Shown here piece by piece: positions 58,401-64,000 of a stretch of DNA of 64,000 nt (position 1 is its first letter; every line of letters begins with the position of its first letter). The notes beneath the pieces are model-generated. The model made no database searches. It was not told where the DNA came from and was given only the letters and a program-made list of their open reading frames with translations. This DNA is from Isoetes taiwanensis (taxonomy: Eukaryota; Streptophyta; Lycopodiopsida; Isoetales; Isoetaceae), in contig JAJEKV010000035.1 of NCBI GenBank assembly GCA_021234155.1, forward strand, positions 6,321,891-6,385,890. Direction: 5' to 3'. Made by a program: the position numbers and the translations under genes.

Positions 58401-60785
58401 ATATAATGTTTGAATGCTTTATTATGTGCAACAAGATACGTTTAGGGCCTATTCTATCAATACGGAGATGTATAGAGTGTATGTGCAATGCTTTATTTTG
58501 TAGGCATTGGTGCCTTGCTATCTAATTTGGTCATTGACAACTTCTCTCGACAATATGTTGACACTTAAAAAATACAAGTACAATGTCACGTCCATATTAT
58601 GCAAAATCCAAATGGGAGAATACAAATAGCAAGTCGTATCATGAAGACATCCTACCAGGCTCTTCCTGCCCAAAGGTAAAGTTTTTTGTAGGTGTAAGAT
58701 ATCTACCAATCAATGCGTATTTAAATGGCAAATGGAAATCATACAATACTTATTGTATATATATATATATTCGTATGCTTGTTGGGGACCCTTATCTACG
58801 ATATGAAACATTTGGCATACATTCATAATTTAAGTAGGTTGAAAGTGTGTATGGATGCATTTTTGCTAAAATTGTTTAACAGATACACTTATGCTACCAT
58901 AATTTAATTGTGGAATTGCAAAATTCCATGAATTTTTATTGCGATCACTATCGCTGCATAGAGCAAATATTGTGAAAAAAAAGAAAAAAATGGTGCAAAA
59001 CACTGGCCAAAATGCTCTAAATTAGTGGTTCTGATGAGGTTTTTGTATGCTAGGGTGAAGTCATCATTCAGTGTCAAATAGGAGGTATCACTTCATAGTA
59101 CATGCTCCGGAGGTGGGCGAACCCACTTGGATTATTGGGTATGGTGGGTGGCAAGGTCTATCAATTAATGATCCTGTAGCACAAAATCTCTTCAGCTGTG
59201 CAAATTGCTATATCATCCTCTTCAACTTTCTTGGGTTTTCTATAGCCGATCTAATTGATCCTTCTTTAGGTGGGAATGCCTGGAATATTACTAGATGATT
59301 TATCTACTATAAAGGTTTTAAATCCATAGTTTCTCTAATTACTATATTAGACGGTACCATGTCTGTTTGTTTTACTCGTTGTCATCTCTCATGAGGACGT
59401 TAATAGTGATTTCAACTCCACAGGTTTCGGATAAAATAGAGTTTCAACTAGTAAAGAGAAATGTTCGTGCGTAATCTAGCATACTGCCATTTGCTAGCAT
59501 GCCGTGCTGGCCAGTCCACCGAATATTAAGTCCTGGATGGAGAGACAATGGATGAAAAAGTTCTCATAAATAATGGTGAGCTTCTGACTGCAAGAAGTTG
59601 TAATAAACAATGGTGAGCCTCCCACCTCTACTTGGTGACTTCCACTATGATAATGACTTCTTTTAACTTAACATTAGACAACACGAAAGTCGAGCTATCC
59701 GACTCGACTTTGCTAGATAGGTTTTTTTGTACATTTGAGTTGTCTGGTTCGATATCACCAAATTGTCAAATTATTCTTGACATTACGCAAATCGATCTTT
59801 GACTCTATTTTTGACTTTGGTTTATACATTTACCTCGACTCTTTTAATTTAATCAAATTTAGCTTTGCTTTTATATTTGACCTTGCCCACTTAAGGTAAC
59901 TTCAACTTTCAATTTTCTTGATAAACTCTTCATCGAGACTCTAACGAAGTTGCCTTCCATTCACAAAACTTTCTTGATTTGCTCTAAAGTTAGAATTCAA
60001 AAAAGCAAGGCAATAGCAATAAGCCCCTTAGTGTGATCTCCATTTAGTGGGGACTCGATGAAGATACACTCCATGTATTTTGTCCCATAATCGGTGAAAG
60101 CCAAGGCAAAAGTATTAGAGTTATTATCTTTCTGTAACCAATTTAGTGGTCAGCCAAATGGGGCCATATGTCAAACATGGTTTGAGTCAATGTCGGAGTC
60201 CAAGAGAATCACAATTCAAGCAATTTTGAATATTCCAAAAAAGGAGGTCCATTACTAGGAAACAAGTTTTTAACATGGCACTTCCGACAACATTGGATGT
60301 TTTTTATTCTATAGATGAAATAGTTCTAGTAAATAATGGTGAACTTCTAACGGCTAGAAGTTCTAATAAACAATGGTGAGCTTCATTGAATGGCTATCAG
60401 GCAAAGCATTTAGCTTCAAGCTTCATGATTTTAAACTAAATACAGACTCCCATTTGTGCGACATGACAGTTGAGATGATAAAATATCAAACAAGAAGAAC
60501 GTTAAAGACACTAATACTTCACCATGTGATGCCAATGAATTAATGGGTTATGATACTTAAATCCGACTTGAACAAACAAAATTCTGGGGTTTACCTATGA
60601 CTATATCTTAGAAAACAGACTAAGAAACTATATGAAACTATACGGCAATGTTGAACGACCCAACTTCCACTATGGATTCTTCTAACTTAATTTTTGACAC
60701 TCAACTTTAGATACTAATATTTTTAAGCTTTGATTTTATTCCCAAATCTTCATAAACCATGGTAATAAACCCACTGATAGTACAA
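58401..60785. other. AT-rich dispersed repeat, copy B, with internal duplication
   Basis: Shares ordered phrases with 48500-49200 (see that entry). Within it, AATAATGGTGA(G/A)CTTCT... followed by AGAAGTT(G/C)TAATAAACAATG occurs twice (near 59572 and 60332). No ORF of note. Confidence 0.5.
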
Positions 60786-60792
60786 ATACTTG

Positions 60793-60816
60793 TATATATA
60801 TATATATATATATACA
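60793..60816. repeat. Short (TA)n microsatellite inside a palindrome
   Basis: TAGTACAAATACTTG-(TA)n-CAAGTCTTTGTACTA (60778-60831) is an inverted repeat around the dinucleotide run. Confidence 0.8.
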
Positions 60817-61424
60817 AGTCTTTGTACTATGAGAGAGTGTACGAAGCCAAATGTACGTACATTGGTAAGTATAGGCTTCCAAAGTTCGTATAAGATTTTT
60901 AAGATTACCAACATTCCATTAGGATTACCCAACATTCTAAGAGATTCTAAGTTTTCTAGGACTCTCTTAGTATTCCCTAAGATACTGTGAGTATTCCTTA
61001 AGATTATACAAAGTACGGCAAGCTCTGCCATCGTTCCATAATACTAAGTGCCTACACATGAGAAAGAGTCATAAAATGTCAAATGTATATATGACAGTCA
61101 TTGCAATAATAGCCGTTGGTAATAACAAATTGATCACTTCCTGAACTAAGATATTTAGGAAACATCTTTTCACCTATTCTTGATGTAAATTTTGCAAACA
61201 GACGAGGTAAGGACTGTTTGATTGTAAACACATTAAATGTTCATGTGTTAAGATTGAAAGGCTCTAATGCAAAAGTTTGGGTCTCTTTGATTGATTGCTG
61301 GCAAATATTTCTCATTATTGCACAAAAAAACGCTAAAGCATATAGATGCTTAGTTTCTCAAATTAATATATGGTTATAGATATTGAAATTGAGATATATG
61401 AGCATATGTTGAGCCCCCTATAGT
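60817..61424. other. No gene; short AGATTC-type relics
   Basis: 60890-61010 contains AAGATTACCAACATTCC, AAGAGATTCTAAG and CCTAAGATACTGTGAG, a weak relative of the AGATTC arrays. The remainder shows nothing. Confidence 0.4.
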
Positions 61425-61677
61425 TGGGCAAAAGTATGCTGGTGAGGTACAAAAAAACGCGGCCCCAGCACTTAGATCAGCACCCTGCACCTACTATTCT
61501 ATCATAGTATTCCACTTGTCGTTCATTGGAGCTGTTACATATTTCTACTGATTACCTAATTACCATGTGCTAGTACCAGTAACACCCTAAACAGGCTGCC
61601 ATATGGGGTGCTATATGAGTGCTGTCAGCATGTGTCCGGACGCCTGCTTTTGTACCCCACCAGCATACTTTTGCCCA
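61425..61677. mobile_element. 253-bp MITE with ~30-bp terminal inverted repeats
   Basis: TGGGCAAAAGTATGCTGGTG followed by AGGTACAAAA (from 61425) is the reverse complement, with one mismatch, of the sequence ending at 61677 (TTTTGTACCCCACCAGCATA...TTTTGCCCA). The inside is non-coding. Target duplication is unclear. Confidence 0.8.
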
Positions 61678-62529
61678 GTTACCATATATCGAAGAAACAG
61701 CCATATTATTTGAACTTGTTATTGCGGAATGCAAAAGAACAAAAAGGACTTCGAATTGATTAGAAATGCCAATTTGTGAAAGGAGGTAGCATATATATAA
61801 AAGTCGTTTGAATGGCTTTCATATTTCATGTCTTTGTACTATGATGGAGTGTATCAAGACAACCAGTTGTTTATGGTTTGACGTTATCGTTTGAATTGTT
61901 AGGCAATAAAATAAATATTATCTTCACTACTGGAGCCTAAGCACATTTTGTAAGACGATGAGGCAGTTTGAAGGTTTGCCTAGCTCTAAGCACATTGTGT
62001 AAGACAATGAGACAGTTTGAAGGTTTGCCTAGATGATCCATGTTTAAATTTTATGAACGTTAACAAACCTCGAAATGCATCCCTCCGTATGAGAAAACTA
62101 GACAAAGGTATATCAAATTACCAATTTTTAATGTACCTCCTGGGTTATACAGATCTAAGAGACAAAAGAAAACTCTCTTTGCTCTTCCCTAGATGATCTA
62201 GCATGGCTATATATTGCAAAAGCAATAGCTTGTTCTAGTTACCTTGAATTTGGAATCGTTACTTGAAAGATGACGACACACATACCAAAGTCATTTGAAT
62301 GGCTTTCATATTTCAAGATATCTCATTGGTTAGCATTGTACCCCGTTAAATTGGGGGATGCTATTTGGGCAAATGCAAAAGCCTTATATAGACTTTCAAA
62401 TGGCTCAAACCTAGCATTGCAATGTGAATTTTACATGTAGATGTGTCGGTGTGATTAAGCCATGACATAAAAAGAATAACATGTATTTAAATGGGCCAAC
62501 AATCAAAGCCCCACTTTGTTTGGGACAGG
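61678..62529. other. No gene; one 49-bp tandem duplication
   Basis: TAAGCACATT(T/G)TGTAAGAC... GTTTGCCTAG is repeated at 61938-61986 and 61987-62035. CATTTGAATGGCTTTCATAT also occurs at both 61808 and 62293. Nothing else is seen. Confidence 0.5.
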
Positions 62530-62729
62530 GATTCCATCACCAAATGTGCCACAAATGTGCCAAGCGTGCTACAGAAGGCAAACAAAAGTTGTAGAATTTT
62601 GATTCCATCACCAAATGTGCCAAGCGTGCTTTCTGAGAAAAGCAAACAAAAGTTGTAGAATTTTGATTCCATCACCAAAGCGTGGCAAGTGTGCTTTCTG
62701 AGAAGGCAAACAAAAGTTATAAAATTTTG
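62530..62729. repeat. ~65-bp minisatellite, three copies
   Basis: Copies start at 62530, 62601 and 62665, each GATTCCATCACCAAA... AACAAAAGTTGTAGAATTTT, with small indels. Confidence 0.9.
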
Positions 62730-62841
62730 CGATTGGACCAAGTTTCATTCCTCCTTCCGTTTTCCATCGTTCACAAGTGGTGTCATCAGCTTTTCATGTG
62801 TTCACAAGTGATGTTATCTGAACATATGATATCAAGCTCAA

Positions 62842-63040
62842 GCTCTATCTATTATACCCCTATCTTTTATGTCCCAAAAAGGTTGCAGAACGCCAAATCG
62901 ATGTGTAACATGCTCTATTTGTTATACCCCTATCTTTTATGTCCGAAGAAGGATGCTCTATTTGTTATACCCCTATCTTTTATGTCCCAAGAAGGATGCT
63001 CTATTTGTTATACCCCTATCTTTTATGTCCCAAGAAGGTT
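62842..63040. repeat. 43-bp minisatellite, four copies (three contiguous)
   Basis: GCTCTATTTGTTATACCCCT followed by ATCTTTTATGTCCCAAGAAG begins at 62842, 62912, 62955 and 62998. The first copy is separated by a 25-bp spacer (GCAGAACGCCAAAT...) that recurs after the last copy. Confidence 0.9.
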
Positions 63041-64000
63041 GCACTAACGCCAAATGTATGTGCAACATATGCCAAAGACAACGTTCAACAGCATACAACA
63101 TTGTTGGTATTAAGATCCATTATTGTAAAGCAAAAAACTATGTTCAGATTTTGGTGCTTTATTTTTATCAACCATTAAAAATGCAAATGGTCTAAAGACC
63201 ACCATTTACAGGACTCTCAGAACATCCATAGCCATGAAGGTTAACATATTGGCTAACAATTTTTTTTGGCTAACATATTTAAAAACTTCAACATCGATCT
63301 TGTTCACGAGGTAAATAGATAGAATATCGAGGACATTGGAAGCTATATAAATTGAATCCATTGGAAGCTATATAAATTCGAATCCATGGCACAAAACAAA
63401 CCATCAACTTAATTGCCCTCATACTTAAATTCTCAAATTGCACTAGATAGGATTACATTATCAACACACAAGACCACAAATACATCACACATCATTATTT
63501 AAATATGCAGCATCTCTCTCTTGTCCTCTCCTCCTTTACCAAGATATATTGCTCTATTTAGCATGACAGATCAAGTGAACTCTCTAAAATACAAAGATGC
63601 AATAAGACACAACAAGAGCTCAGTTGTGAATAGAATCAACCCCAACTTTGGAAAAGAGTTTGGAATGCCTTCAATGCATGGCTAAATTCTTGGAAACCAA
63701 GTCTTGAAATGCTTCATGATAGACACCAAACACGAACCTAGTTAGGGATGCACACCAAACATGAATGTAGTTAGAGATGCACACAAACTGTGCCCTCAGA
63801 TTTAGGCCCCTAGAAGGGCTTTTATTCAAATACTTCTTTATGAGAGCCAACTCTAAACTACGGACTAATATCTGGGAACATGAACTCACAACATACCAAA
63901 AGTAAGCCGGTTATGAAGGCTTGAACGCATTTCCAAAAACCTTTGTGTCATTGACCTTACTTCAATGCTTTGATCATCATCTACAGGTGTAGATACTTTC
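63041..64000. other. No supported gene
   Basis: AT-rich. TTGGAAGCTATATAAATT(C)GAATCCA is duplicated at 63335-63388, and ACACCAAACA(C/T)GAA...AGTTAG.GATGC at 63723-63780. Otherwise unremarkable. Confidence 0.4.

Overview
This window looks like repeat-rich nuclear DNA of a land plant. The evidence is GT-AG introns, plant-type gene fragments (ALDH11/GAPN-like, a STAND/NB-ARC-like ATPase, a chloroplast-type HAD hydrolase, a PLS-type PPR), an initiator-Met-tRNA primed LTR retrotransposon and several LINEs. The PPR style and very low gene density suggest a fern or another large-genome vascular plant, but the sequence alone does not settle the lineage. I found no complete, clearly functional host gene. 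Nearly everything recognisable is a mobile element or a broken gene fragment.

Layout. 0-6 kb: a GAPN-like exon fragment, a 425-bp MITE with long inverted repeats, then three unrelated gene fragments (kelch, SF1 helicase, STAND ATPase) packed on the minus strand in 1.5 kb, as expected of a gene-capturing element. 6.2-8.7 kb: LINE A (minus). 9-19.5 kb: an interval bordered by two clusters of GTATTCCGGAATAC palindromes. It holds an ATG16 WD40 fragment, LINE B (minus, 12.7-16.5 kb) and six exons of a truncated HAD-hydrolase gene. 19.9-35.1 kb: LINE C (plus), split inside its RNase H region by an 11.6-kb LTR retrotransposon (minus, 23092-34670).

The LTR element is the most interesting object. It has two LTRs of about 1.6 kb, a tRNA-iMet primer site and a polypurine tract, but no reverse transcriptase, integrase or protease that I can see. 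Its one recognisable reading frame (32063-32278, sense strand) encodes a 71-residue histone H3 mimic. The H3 tail motif (KQTAR-x-S, with K9 replaced by Leu) is joined by a charged linker to the H3 segment LVxxFED...CAxHAKRVTxM. Three 67-bp hairpins of one family lie around this ORF.

35-42 kb: an (AT)n tract, a creC-type WD40 fragment, then a 1-kb foldback and about 3 kb of degenerate AGATTC arrays with repeated terminal modules, followed by a second foldback with AT arrays. 42-64 kb: mostly AT-rich DNA with diverged dispersed repeats, a WD-like fragment, a PPR fragment, two exons of a TRM82/WDR4-like pseudogene, a small MITE and short tandem repeats. Four WD40-type fragments plus one kelch fragment make beta-propeller debris over-represented.
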